A DNA stretch of 64,000 bases from Oerskovia sp042887685 (GCF_042887685.1 NZ_JBHVOS010000013.1:1-64000), one strand, 5' to 3'; numbered from the stretch's first letter, positions 1 through 8,374 are shown. Notes: a model not told the origin generated them from the sequence alone. Program-made: numbers and translations.

Positions 1-95
1 CCCTGCACCAGATCTCCAACCTGCCCGGCAGACCCGGACGCCACCTCTCCGTCCTGGCCTACAAAGCCGCCCAACGCGTCATCGGCTTCAACTAG
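1..95 (+). CDS. 3' end of an unrecognised gene
   Basis: The open frame runs in from the left edge and ends at TAG 93-95. It encodes 30 residues ending in AQRVIGFN, rich in Arg and Gly. The piece is too short to assign to a family. A strong hairpin follows directly, which supports a real gene end. A transposase tail is one possibility because the flanking DNA looks accessory, but no motif proves it. Confidence 0.5.
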   Translation, partial: LHQISNLPGRPGRHLSVLAYKAAQRVIGFN

Positions 96-102
96 TACCC
101 CT

Positions 103-139
103 CGAAGGGCCCGGCACCACCACGGTGCCGGGTCCTTCG
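103..139 (+). terminator. Intrinsic terminator hairpin
   Basis: A 16-bp stem (103-118 with 124-139, one G-U pair) encloses a 5-base loop, 7 bases after the stop of the partial gene. The 3' side ends TCCTTCGT without a long U-tract, which is usual for GC-rich actinobacterial terminators. Confidence 0.7.
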
Positions 140-162
140 TCATGCCCCAGCGCGTACCCGAC

Positions 163-228
163 ACGCACCGACACGTACGGATGCGCACGGATACGCACCG
201 ACGCGCACGGATACGCACCGACACGCAC
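163..228. repeat. Tandem 10-bp repeat array
   Basis: Six full decamers plus six bases follow each other without spacers. They alternate between the forms ACGCACCGAC and GCGCACGGAT with single changes. The period equals one helical turn. The array lies in non-coding DNA just after the terminator, and its function is unknown. Confidence 0.75.
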
Positions 229-787
229 AGCAGGGTGGAGACGGCGGCCGGCCCCTGACGACCGTGGCCGCCTGTCGACCGGCGAGCGGCGGCGTGGTTG
301 CCCGTTCGCAGGGGCTCGACGTCGCGAGGGGCGGCGTAGGGAGGGTCGACGCCGCGCGGGGTGACGTCGTGCGGCGCCCCCGTACGTCGCTCTCGTGGGC
401 GGCTGACGACCGTCTCGTACCGGGATCCGCCCCGCCACCCTGCCGGTCCTGCCCGGCCCGAAGAGGCACGGACCTGTGGCTCGGTGCGTGACGCCGACAT
501 GCCCACGTCACGGGGTCCGGAGCTCCTCGCCAGCCCCCCGACCCGACCCGGGCGACAGTTTGTGCACTCAAATCGACAGGTTGTGCAGAACGGCCTGGCG
601 GCCGTCGTGAAGCGCGATGTGATGAGTCCGCTGGGCTCCGCTGATGGGACACCGCGTGTGCCATGCGCAGCGCAGCGTCGTCAGGACAGGGAACGACTCC
701 GATGTCGACCAGGTCCGCACGACCGATGTTGCCACGAGGGGGCATCTAGGGCGCGGCAGCACTTGAAGAGTCGAAGGAGACACACAC
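229..787. other. Non-coding upstream region of the GH3 operon
   Basis: About 560 bases have no convincing gene: open frames here lack a ribosome site and recognisable sequence. The only structure I see is a pair of direct repeats at 553-587 and, at the right end, a strong AAGGAGA Shine-Dalgarno at 774-780 serving the GTG at 788. No clear -35/-10 pair is visible. Confidence 0.5.
553..587 (+). promoter_or_regulatory. Direct repeat, candidate regulator site
   Basis: CGACAGTTTGTGCA (553-566) and CGACAGGTTGTGCA (574-587) differ at one base and start 21 bp apart, two helical turns. They lie about 240 bases before the GH3 leader. Direct repeats on one helix face suit a regulator binding as a tandem dimer, but no cognate protein is identified. 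Confidence 0.4.
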
Positions 788-826
788 GTGTACACCGGCA
801 AGCGCGACGAAATGGGATGTCGATGA
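788..826 (+). CDS. 12-residue leader peptide, candidate
   Basis: The only strong Shine-Dalgarno upstream of the GH3 gene (AAGGAGA, 774-780) sits 7 bases before GTG 788, which is not in the GH3 frame. From there a 12-codon frame (MYTGKRDEMGCR) ends at TGA 824-826. That stop overlaps the GH3 start ATG 823 as ATGA. This geometry suggests translational coupling of the GH3 gene to a short leader. The alternative is that the peptide is incidental and initiation occurs directly at 817 or 823. Confidence 0.4.
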   Translation: MYTGKRDEMGCR

Positions 827-3228
827 AGACTACGGCTACGGCACGACGAGGCCAGAGGATGACCAGAGGGGCCAAGGGAGCGGCTGCGCTCTCGGCGATC
901 GCCCTGATCGCGGTTGCGGGATGCACCAGCGGCACCTCCGACGAGAACGAGTCCAAGGGTGGGAACGCCTTCACCACCCGTGAGGTCACCGACGGCAAGA
1001 CCGACTTCGTCGTCGTCACGAACCCTGGCGACGGCCCGGTCCTCTCGTACGGTGCCGACAGCGGGATCGAGCTCCTGACGGAGGACGTCGACGGCAAGAA
1101 GTCCGCCTTCAAGGACATGAACGGCAACGGCACGCTGGACACGTGGGAGGACTGGCGCGTCCCGGCCAAGGACCGCGCAGCAGACCTCGCCCAGGAGATG
1201 TCCGTCGAGCAGATCGCCGGCCTGATGCTGTTCAGCTCGCACGAGCGTTCCCAGGTGGACGGGCTCACCGACGCGCAGAAGGAGTACCTGAAGGACTCCA
1301 ACCTGCGCAACGTCCTGCACGCCGGCGCGAGCGACGCCGAGGCGACGGTCAAGTGGGCCAACGCGATGCAGGCCTACACGGAGACCCTCGCGGCCGAGGG
1401 CACCCCGTACGTCCCGGTGAACTTCGCCTCCGACCCGCGCTCGACCGCGGGCTCCGGCGGTTACAACGCCGAGGGCGCGGACATCTCGCGCTGGCCGTCC
1501 AACCTCGGCCTCGCCGCGACGTTCAACCCGGAGCACACCAAGAACTTCGGCGAGATGTCCTCGGCGGAGTACCGGGCGCTCGGCCTGACGACGGCCCTGT
1601 CGCCGCAGATCGACCTCGCGACCGAGCCGCGCTGGCTGCGCGTCGGTGGCACGTTCGGCGAGGACGCGGACCAGAACACCGAGCTGGCCGCAGCCTACGT
1701 CGACGGCTACCAGGGCAGCGAGGGCAAGGACCAGTGGGGTCCGGAGTCCGTCAACGCCATGATCAAGCACTGGTCCGGCGATGGGCCGGGCGAGGGTGGC
1801 CGCGAGGGTCACACGGACGCGGGTAAGTACGGCGTGTACCCCGGTGACAACATCGCGGCACAGCAGCAGGCGTTCCTCGGGTCGCTCGACTCCGCGGCGG
1901 TCATGACCGCCTACTCGATCGCCCTCGACGCGAACGGCAACCCGAAGTTCACCGACCGCATGGGGACGGCGTACGACCAGGACCGCATGGACCAGCTCCG
2001 CAAGGACGCCGGCTACGAGGGCGTCGTGGTCACCGACTGGGGCGTCATGAGCGGCGCCAACGACGAGGGCGAGATGTTCGGCATGGCCTGGGGCGCCGAG
2101 AGCCTCACCCCGGCCGAGCGCTACCTCAAGGTGCTGGGCACCGGCCACGACATGTTCGGTGGCGTCAACGACGCGACCCACATCCTCGAGGCCGCAGACC
2201 TGTGGCAGCAGAAGTTCGAGGCTGGTGAGCTCGAGGAGGACGCGCAGACCCGCTTCCAGGAGTCCGGCGCACGCATCCTGACGATGTTCTTCAACCCGGG
2301 CCTGTACGAGAACCCGTTCCTCGACCTCGAGCAGTCGAAGGCAGTCCTCGCGAGCGACGACAAGGTCGAGGCGGGCTACGCGGCCCAGCTCGACTCGGTG
2401 GTCATGCTCAAGAACGACGGTGAGACCATCTCGGCCGCGGACGCCGCGGACTGGAAGGACAAGACGGTCTACATCCCGCGCAACTTCAACACCGGTTTCC
2501 CGAGCGCGTTCGGTCCCGGTGAGTACACCGAGGCGCCGAGCATCGACATCGAGACCGCCGAGAAGTACTTCGGCAAGGTCGTCACCGACGAGGCCGTGAC
2601 CGACGCCGAGGGCGTCGTGACGAGCTACACCGCTCCCGACCTCTCCGACGTCGACGTCGTCCTGGTGGGCATGGACTCCCCGGACAACGGCGGCAACTTC
2701 TCCAACATCGGTCACGACCTGGAGAACGACACCTGGTACCCGCTGTCGCTGCAGTACCGCCCGTACACGGCCGACGGCGAGAACGTCCGCAAGGTCTCGC
2801 TCTCGGGCGACATCCTGGCCGACGGCACCAAGCAGAACCGCTCGTACTTCGGCAACACCTCGAAGATCGCGAACGAGTCCGACCTCGACGCGTTCGAGCG
2901 TGCCACGGCCGCTGTCGAGGCCACCGGCAAGGACATCCCCGTGATCACGGTCCTCAAGGCGATCAACCCGGTCGTCCCGACCGAGTTCGAGGGCAAGTCC
3001 GACGCCATCGTCGTGGGCTTCGGCACCAGCGACCAGGCGCTCATCGAGGTCGCGCTCGGCCTCTACGAGCCGCAGGGCCGCTTGCCGATCCAGTTCCCCA
3101 AGGACATGGACACGGTCGAGGCTCAGCTCGAGGACGTCTCGAAGGACATGACGCCCTACACGGACGCCGCGGGCAGCTCGTACGACTACGGCTTCGGCCT
3201 GAACTACGCGGGGCCGATCACGGACTGA
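823..3228 (+). CDS. Glycoside hydrolase family 3 lipoprotein
   Basis: This exported GH3 enzyme of about 801 residues probably releases terminal sugars (beta-glucosidase or beta-xylosidase type) outside the membrane. The N-terminus has a basic stretch, a hydrophobic core and the lipobox VAGC, so it should be lipid-anchored. The first domain carries the family signature FKDMNGNGTLDTWEDWR, the KHWSGDGPGEGG loop and the nucleophile Asp405 in VVTDWG. The usual (alpha/beta) domain follows, so the domain order is conventional. The starts 817, 823 and 859 are all in frame, and 823 is chosen for its ATGA overlap with the leader. A small lipoprotein and a second GH3 follow on the same strand. The substrate cannot be fixed from sequence. 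Confidence 0.85.
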   Translation: MKTTATARRGQRMTRGAKGAAALSAIALIAVAGCTSGTSDENESKGGNAFTTREVTDGKTDFVVVTNPGDGPVLSYGADSGIELLTEDVDGKKSAFKDMNGNGTLDTWEDWRVPAKDRAADLAQEMSVEQIAGLMLFSSHERSQVDGLTDAQKEYLKDSNLRNVLHAGASDAEATVKWANAMQAYTETLAAEGTPYVPVNFASDPRSTAGSGGYNAEGADISRWPSNLGLAATFNPEHTKNFGEMSSAEYRALGLTTALSPQIDLATEPRWLRVGGTFGEDADQNTELAAAYVDGYQGSEGKDQWGPESVNAMIKHWSGDGPGEGGREGHTDAGKYGVYPGDNIAAQQQAFLGSLDSAAVMTAYSIALDANGNPKFTDRMGTAYDQDRMDQLRKDAGYEGVVVTDWGVMSGANDEGEMFGMAWGAESLTPAERYLKVLGTGHDMFGGVNDATHILEAADLWQQKFEAGELEEDAQTRFQESGARILTMFFNPGLYENPFLDLEQSKAVLASDDKVEAGYAAQLDSVVMLKNDGETISAADAADWKDKTVYIPRNFNTGFPSAFGPGEYTEAPSIDIETAEKYFGKVVTDEAVTDAEGVVTSYTAPDLSDVDVVLVGMDSPDNGGNFSNIGHDLENDTWYPLSLQYRPYTADGENVRKVSLSGDILADGTKQNRSYFGNTSKIANESDLDAFERATAAVEATGKDIPVITVLKAINPVVPTEFEGKSDAIVVGFGTSDQALIEVALGLYEPQGRLPIQFPKDMDTVEAQLEDVSKDMTPYTDAAGSSYDYGFGLNYAGPITD

Positions 3229-3272
3229 CGGCGACGCACGGGTGGCCGGCGGCCTGAGCCGGCGGCCACCCG

Positions 3273-3304
3273 GTACCGGGGCGTCCACGTGGACGCCCCG
3301 GTAC
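3273..3304 (+). repeat. 32-bp perfect palindrome between cistrons
   Basis: The palindrome is centred on CCACGTGG and has two 16-base arms, GTACCGGGGCGTCCAC and its complement. A second GC-rich hairpin (about 3240-3272) precedes it. It lies 45 bases after the GH3 stop and 53 before the next start. In RNA it could protect the upstream message or attenuate transcription; as DNA it could be an operator. Confidence 0.65.
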
Positions 3305-3356
3305 ACCCGTAAGGCTGCGGGACGTTCTCGCAGCCAGAACTCACCAAGGAGCAGAA

Positions 3357-3770
3357 GTGAAGCAGAACAAGGTGCTGACCACCGGCCTCGGCGTCGTCCT
3401 GGGTCTGACGGGGCTCTTCGGGCTCACCGCCTGCGGCAGCGGCGACAGCGACTCGGGCGCGAACACCTCCGCGGAGCAGGCAGCCGACGTCGACATCAAG
3501 GAAGACCTCGAGAACGCCAAGACGGCCGTGGCAGACGCCCTGGCCGAGGACGACTCCTGGGCCCAGATTATGCTTGCGAGCGACGTCAAGGCCCCGACCG
3601 TCAAGTACGGCCTCCTCGTGGTGCCCTACACGGCCTCGGACGCCGCGTCGCGCGTGCAGGGCACGGTCGACATCAAGGACGGCAAGTTCACGATCGAGGG
3701 CGACTCGGCCGCCACCGGCCAGACGTGGCAGATCGACCAGGACGGAAAGATCTCCGAGGTCTCGGAGTAG
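3357..3770 (+). CDS. Small secreted lipoprotein, unknown function
   Basis: This protein has 137 residues. Residues 1-26 form a lipoprotein signal peptide ending in the lipobox LTAC. A Ser/Gly/Asp-rich linker follows, then a helix with ENAKTAVADALAED and a small beta-rich end containing TWQIDQDGKISEV. That helix-plus-strands pattern loosely recalls the soluble part of type IV pilins, but the match is weak. The start is GTG 3357, preceded by AAGGAGCAGAA. It sits between two GH3 genes and is probably co-transcribed with them, so a binding or chaperone role at the cell surface is plausible but unproven. Confidence 0.75.
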   Translation: MKQNKVLTTGLGVVLGLTGLFGLTACGSGDSDSGANTSAEQAADVDIKEDLENAKTAVADALAEDDSWAQIMLASDVKAPTVKYGLLVVPYTASDAASRVQGTVDIKDGKFTIEGDSAATGQTWQIDQDGKISEVSE

Positions 3771-3784
3771 CTCTACGGAGCACC

Positions 3785-3822
3785 GCCCGGTCCCTGGCCA
3801 GACGACGTCCGCGGGACCGGGC
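3785..3822 (+). terminator. Intercistronic hairpin
   Basis: A 10-bp stem GCCCGGTCCC / GGGACCGGGC encloses an 18-base loop, just after the small lipoprotein stop. It may be a partial terminator that lowers expression of the following membrane GH3, or an mRNA-stabilising stem. Confidence 0.45.
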
Positions 3823-3925
3823 CGTCGACCCATCACGACGAGACGCTGGCAGTGCGTCACGTCTGCGGCGCAAGCCGTCGGTCACCCCATGACCTGATCG
3901 CTGCCCGCACTCGAGGAGGAATGCA

Positions 3926-6916
3926 GTGAACGCCAAGGCGAACAACGCCGACCGGCAGAAGAAGCCGATGTCGAACAAGAAGTACCTGTGGATCTGGGCC
4001 CCCGCGCTCGCCACGGTGACGGTGGTGACGGTCGTCGCGAACGTGGCGCTCAACGTCGCCGGCGGCTGGGTCGCGTCCCAGTTCGGTTCGGGTACGTACG
4101 AGTTCACGAACGCGGCCGAGTCCGCCGGGTGGGACACCGAGTACTACACGTCCGACTTCGGCAGCATCGAGGAGGTCGACGAGGCGGCCAAGTCCCTCGT
4201 CGAGGAGATCGCGGCAGGCGGCATCGTCCTGGCCAAGAACGAGGCGGGCACGCTTCCCCTGGCGTCGAGCTCGCGCGTGACGATGCTGGGTCGCGCTGCC
4301 GCGGACCCGGTGTTCGGTGGCTCGGGCTCCGGCTCGGTCGACACGAACTCGGCCGTCACCGCCCGTGCCGGGCTGGAGAACGCCGGCTTCGAGGTGAACG
4401 ACCAGGTCTTCACCACGATCGAGGCGTTCGCTGCGGAGAACCCCCGGGGCTACATCGAGATGGACCGCCCCGACATCTCCACCTACTACATCGGCGAGCT
4501 GCCGGTGGGCGAGTACGAGGCGCAGTCCGCGTCGTTCGCCGACTACTCCGACGCCGCCGTCGTCTTCGTCGGTCGCCCCGGTGGTGAGGGTGGTGACCTC
4601 ACGCAGGACATGACCGGCTGGGACGAGAACGCGGCACCCGGTCAGCACCAGCTTGAGCTGAACCAGGACGAGAAGGACATGATCGAGCTCGCGAAGTCGA
4701 GCTTCGAGAACGTGGTCGTCGTCGTCAACTCCTCGACCACGATCGAGATGGGCGCCCTGCAGGACGACCCTGAGATCGACTCGATCCTGCTGGCCGGTTC
4801 GCCGGGCGCCACGGGCCTCAGCGCCCTGGGTCGCATCCTGGCGGGCGACGTGAACCCGTCCGGCCGTACCTCGGACCTCTGGGCGGCCGACTTCACCGCG
4901 GACCCGACCTTCGCCAACTTCGGCGGGTTCGTCTACGACAACATCGAGGCCTCCTTCCCGGTCCCCGCGATCGAGAAGGCCACCTCCAACGCCACGCTCA
5001 CGTCGGACGCCCCGTTCGTGAACTACGCCGAGGGCATCTACTTCGGCTACCGCTACTACGAGACCGCGGCGGCCGAGGGCTTCATCGACTACGACGAGGC
5101 CGTCGTCTACCCGTTCGGCTACGGCCTGAGCTACTCCGACTTCGCCTGGAAGGTCGTCAGCACCGAGGCCGGCGAGGTCGACGGGAAGATCTCCGTGACG
5201 GTCGAGGTCACGAACACGGGCACCACGGCGGGCAAGGACGTCGTCGAGCTCTACTACACCGCTCCCTACACCCAGGGCGGCATCGAGAAGTCCGAGGTCG
5301 TGCTCGGTGGCTTCACCAAGACGGGGCTCCTGGAGCCCGGGGCGAGCGAGACGGTCACGATCGACCTCGCCGTCGAGGACATGGCCTCCTACGACCACCT
5401 GGGCAACAAGGCGTACGTCCTCGAGGCGGGCGACTACAGCGTCTCGCTGCGGACCGACTCCCACACCGTCGCGCCGGGCACCGAGCCCATCGTCTACACG
5501 GTCGACTCCGACGTCGTCTTCTCGGGTGACAACCACCGGGTGACGGACCTCGCCGAGGTCACCAACCAGTTCGACGACGTCTCGGCGCAGTTCAGCGCCG
5601 AGCCGACCGACGGCAAGATCCTGTCGATGTCCCGCGCGGACTTCGCCGGGACGTTCCCGACGGCGCCGACCGCCGACATGCTCGTCGCCGACGAGGCCGT
5701 CCAGAAGGGCTTCGAGCCCTGGGACCTCGAGGCGGCCGCTGCGGCGTTCGAGGGCGAGAAGCCCACGACCGGTGCGCAGACCGACCTGACCCTGGTCGAC
5801 ATGCGCGGCCTGCCCAAGGACGACCCGAAGTGGGACGAGCTGCTCGACGCGGTCTCCGTCGGTGACATGACGTCGATGCTGCTCAACGGTGCCTACCAGA
5901 CGGCTGCGATCGGCTCGATCGCCAAGCCGCAGACCGTCGAGCCCGACGGCCCCGCCGGGTTCTCCTCGTTCATCAACTCCTCGATCAACGGGGTGGCCTA
6001 CCCGTCCGAGTTCCTCATCGCGCAGACGTGGGACGTCGAGCTCGGTGCGGCCATGGGCGAGATGCTCGGCAACGAGGCGATGTTCAAGGGCATCAACGGC
6101 TGGTACGCGCCGGCGATGAACCTGCACCGTTCGCCGTTCGGTGGGCGCAACTTCGAGTACTACTCGGAGGACCCGTTCCTCTCGGGTGCGATGGCGACCT
6201 CGGTGGCCAACGGTGCCGCGACGAAGGGCGTCTACACCGCGCTCAAGCACTTCGCGCTCAACGAGCAGGAGACGAACCGCGTCAACAACGGCATCGCCAC
6301 ATGGGCGACCGAGCAGACGATCCGCGAGATCTACCTCAAGCCGTTCGAGATGGCCGTCAAGGGCATCACCATGGACGTGCAGTACGTGTCCGACGACGAG
6401 GGCACGATCTCGGAGACGACGATCGGCGCGGGCAGCATCATGAGCTCGTTCAACCGCATCGGCTCCACGTGGGCCGGCGGCTCCGAGGCGCTCATGACGA
6501 ACGTCCTGCGCACCGAGTGGGGCTTCGAGGGCTTCGCGATCTCGGACTTCAACCTGTACCCGTACATGAACCCGAACCAGAGCATCAGCGCAGGCACGGA
6601 CCTCACCCTGACCTTCCAGCCGTCGAAGTCCCTCGGGGACACCACGTCGGCCAAGGCGGTCAGCGACATCCGTGAGGCGACCCACAACATCCTGTTCACG
6701 GTCACCAACTCCAACGCGATGAACGGGCTCGCGCCCGGGGCCACGGTCACCTACACGCCGCCGACCTGGGTCTACATCCAGATCGGTGCGACGGTGCTGA
6801 TCGGTCTCCTGGTGCTGGCCGGCGGGTTCATGGTGACGCGTCGCGTGCTGCGTCACCGCAAGGCCGAGGCTCCCACCGCCACCCCGGAGCGGGTGGCCGT
6901 CGGCGCCGACTCCTGA
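3926..6916 (+). CDS. Membrane-anchored GH3 with permuted domains
   Basis: The protein has 996 residues from GTG 3926, with GAGGAGGA six bases upstream. A membrane segment lies near residues 23-50 and another near 950-972, followed by a basic tail, so the catalytic part should face outward between two anchors. The domain order is reversed: the GH3 (alpha/beta) sandwich part comes first (GGIVLAKNEAGTLPL onward), then an Fn3-like domain (DVVELYYTAPYTQGGIEKSE). The TIM-barrel part comes last (ALKHFALNEQETNRVNNG) with the probable nucleophile Asp874 in GFAISDFN. Reversed GH3 order is known, for example in Ruminococcus albus beta-glucosidase; the two membrane anchors are less usual. It is the third gene of the saccharide unit. 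Confidence 0.85.
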   Translation: MNAKANNADRQKKPMSNKKYLWIWAPALATVTVVTVVANVALNVAGGWVASQFGSGTYEFTNAAESAGWDTEYYTSDFGSIEEVDEAAKSLVEEIAAGGIVLAKNEAGTLPLASSSRVTMLGRAAADPVFGGSGSGSVDTNSAVTARAGLENAGFEVNDQVFTTIEAFAAENPRGYIEMDRPDISTYYIGELPVGEYEAQSASFADYSDAAVVFVGRPGGEGGDLTQDMTGWDENAAPGQHQLELNQDEKDMIELAKSSFENVVVVVNSSTTIEMGALQDDPEIDSILLAGSPGATGLSALGRILAGDVNPSGRTSDLWAADFTADPTFANFGGFVYDNIEASFPVPAIEKATSNATLTSDAPFVNYAEGIYFGYRYYETAAAEGFIDYDEAVVYPFGYGLSYSDFAWKVVSTEAGEVDGKISVTVEVTNTGTTAGKDVVELYYTAPYTQGGIEKSEVVLGGFTKTGLLEPGASETVTIDLAVEDMASYDHLGNKAYVLEAGDYSVSLRTDSHTVAPGTEPIVYTVDSDVVFSGDNHRVTDLAEVTNQFDDVSAQFSAEPTDGKILSMSRADFAGTFPTAPTADMLVADEAVQKGFEPWDLEAAAAAFEGEKPTTGAQTDLTLVDMRGLPKDDPKWDELLDAVSVGDMTSMLLNGAYQTAAIGSIAKPQTVEPDGPAGFSSFINSSINGVAYPSEFLIAQTWDVELGAAMGEMLGNEAMFKGINGWYAPAMNLHRSPFGGRNFEYYSEDPFLSGAMATSVANGAATKGVYTALKHFALNEQETNRVNNGIATWATEQTIREIYLKPFEMAVKGITMDVQYVSDDEGTISETTIGAGSIMSSFNRIGSTWAGGSEALMTNVLRTEWGFEGFAISDFNLYPYMNPNQSISAGTDLTLTFQPSKSLGDTTSAKAVSDIREATHNILFTVTNSNAMNGLAPGATVTYTPPTWVYIQIGATVLIGLLVLAGGFMVTRRVLRHRKAEAPTATPERVAVGADS

Positions 6917-6921
6917 GACCG

Positions 6922-6972
6922 CCTCGGTCCGTCGTGCGGGTGGACCCCCGTCACGTGCGCGACGGACCGAGG
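6922..6972. terminator. Terminator after the GH3 unit
   Basis: A perfect 13-bp stem (6922-6934 with 6960-6972) follows the GH3 stop. A second imperfect structure (GATGCCCTCG at 7048-7057 with CGAGGGCATC near 7103-7112, plus an inner C/G stem) lies before the convergent PAS-ANTAR gene. Together they could stop transcription from both sides. Confidence 0.6.
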
Positions 6973-7176
6973 TTCCTGCGGCCGGGTGGCCGGCGGGGCG
7001 TGTTCCAGCGCGTCCCGTCGGCTGCCCGGTCTTCTTCGCCCCGTCCCGGGGCACGGATGCCCTCGTGAGCGCCTTCCCCCCCCTGTCAGGGTGGGGGAGG
7101 CCCTCTCGAGGGCATCGTCGTGTCCCGACGACGGCGGTGCGTGCTCGGTCGGCAGCGAGGTGCGGCAAGGCGCCGG

Positions 7177-7878
7177 TCAGGCCGTCCGGTCGAGGGTGTG
7201 GGTCGCGGGCTGCGGCTCGTGGGGCCGGTCCAGGAGCTCGTGCACCGACCGCCGGTGGTCCTCGGGGGCAGGGAGCTGCTCGGCCAGCTCGACGACCCAT
7301 CCCGACAGTCTGCGCAACGGCACGTTGTGGTCGTTCGACGCGGCGCGCAGCACGCTGAAGGCGCGGGCGGCGCTCACGTCGCACGTGAGGGCCAGGATGC
7401 CCTTCGCCTGCTCGATCGTGGCGCGATGCTCGGCGGCAGCGCGGATCTGCTCGCCCGCGAGGACCTCGGCCCGCTGGGCGACGGTGCTCGTGAGGTCGGT
7501 GAGGTACCCCATGACCTCGACGACCTCGTGCGTGGCGCGGTCGCGCCGCCCCTGCCCCACGAGGCACAGGGTCCGTTCGCGGCCCTTGGCCGTCTCGATG
7601 CGGTGGACGCTCGAGAAGGGCTGCGCGTCCTCGCCCGCGCGGAGGAGCACCTCCTCGACGTCGGCGCGGTCGTCGGGGTGGCGGAGCGCCAGGAAGGTGT
7701 CCGTCGTCGGTGTGATCTCGTCCGGGTCGTAGCCGTGCAGGGCAAAGGTCTCGGACGACCACCACCAGCGTCCGGTGGCCAGGTCGTGCCGGAACCGGCC
7801 GACCGGACGTGCCGGCGCGCGGCCACCCTGGCGCATCGAGGAGTCGGCGCGTTCCGGGCGGGTAGGGGTGACGGTCAT
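7177..7878 (-). CDS. PAS-ANTAR RNA-binding regulator
   Basis: The protein has 233 residues. The first part is a PAS sensor domain (WWWSSETFALHGYDPDEITP, then the HPDD region), and the C-terminal third is an ANTAR domain (HRATIEQAKGILALTCDVSAARAFSVLR). ANTAR proteins typically bind paired RNA hairpins and act as antiterminators. The start at 7878 is chosen because GAGGAG precedes it; the longer frame upstream adds only a low-complexity Arg-rich stretch. A second ANTAR protein lies 0.5 kb away on the other strand, separated by a tRNA gene. The signal sensed by the PAS domain is unknown. Confidence 0.85.
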   Translation of the reverse strand: MTVTPTRPERADSSMRQGGRAPARPVGRFRHDLATGRWWWSSETFALHGYDPDEITPTTDTFLALRHPDDRADVEEVLLRAGEDAQPFSSVHRIETAKGRERTLCLVGQGRRDRATHEVVEVMGYLTDLTSTVAQRAEVLAGEQIRAAAEHRATIEQAKGILALTCDVSAARAFSVLRAASNDHNVPLRRLSGWVVELAEQLPAPEDHRRSVHELLDRPHEPQPATHTLDRTA

Positions 7879-8144
7879 GGTGCGACGACTCCTCGGGGTG
7901 CGTGCTCGTGTCGGCGTCGGCACCCCTTCGTGTCGGCACCCTCCACGTTCTCGCACCGCGTGCGTGCGCGCCTCGACCGAAAGTCGGTATCTCGATCCAC
8001 CGGAGGTCGTGGTGTCGCGGGACGGCTGCGTGCGTCGATCGGGCGGTGCCCCTCCGGGCGTCCTCGACGGACGCGAGGCGTCTGCTCGCGCGGTGGGGGC
8101 CTCGAGCAGCCGTCGGCGGCGCCCGTCGTCGCCCAGGAACGACG
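7879..8144. other. Region upstream of the PAS-ANTAR gene
   Basis: There is no gene here. GTCGGCACCC occurs twice within about 25 bases around 7915-7942. The 5' leader and promoter of the PAS-ANTAR gene must lie on the minus strand here, but I see no clear hexamer pair. ANTAR-type targets (paired short hairpins with matching loops) were not found by eye. Confidence 0.4.
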
Positions 8145-8177
8145 ATGCAGGTCAGGCGCCAGCGCGCTGACCTGCAT
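8145..8177 (-). terminator. Terminator of the tRNA gene
   Basis: A perfect 11-bp inverted repeat (ATGCAGGTCAG / CTGACCTGCAT) with an 11-base loop lies 7 bases beyond the tRNA 3' end on the minus strand. Confidence 0.6.
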
Positions 8178-8184
8178 CTGGGGG

Positions 8185-8258
8185 TGCCCCGGGTGGGATT
8201 CGAACCCACACTGGATCGGGTTTGAGCCGAACGCCTCTGCCGGTTGGGCTACCGGGGC
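8185..8258 (-). tRNA. tRNA-Leu (anticodon CAA), short variable loop
   Basis: The 74-base cloverleaf has acceptor stem GCCCCGG/CCGGGGC, discriminator A, a three-pair D stem, and anticodon loop CTCAAAC. The T arm is GTGGG-TTCGAAT-CCCAC. CCA is not encoded. The anticodon CAA reads UUG, hence Leu. The variable loop is only about five bases, although leucine tRNAs normally have a long variable arm, and the first anticodon-stem pair is a T-T mismatch. The Leu call rests on the anticodon alone, so charging is uncertain. Confidence 0.85.
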
Positions 8259-8374
8259 ACGGGCCGTCAGGGGATCACGAGGAGTCCGCTGCGGTGCGTG
8301 GACCATCGAACCACAGAACCAGGACGAAACGAGAATCACACCCCGGGTGCAGGGCGATCGAGGTGTTCTCCCAC

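Noticed and set aside
163..228. CRISPR-like array
   Set aside because: Units are 10 bp with no spacers and no cas genes nearby; it is a simple tandem repeat.
229..787. Short overlapping open frames upstream of the GH3 gene
   Set aside because: They are Arg-rich, lack ribosome sites and overlap each other on both strands, as expected by chance at this GC content.
3857..8209. A 1,450-codon minus-strand frame opposite the membrane GH3 gene
   Set aside because: Only its start region overlaps the real PAS-ANTAR gene area, in a different frame; the rest is low-complexity Arg/Asp/Val antisense of GH3.
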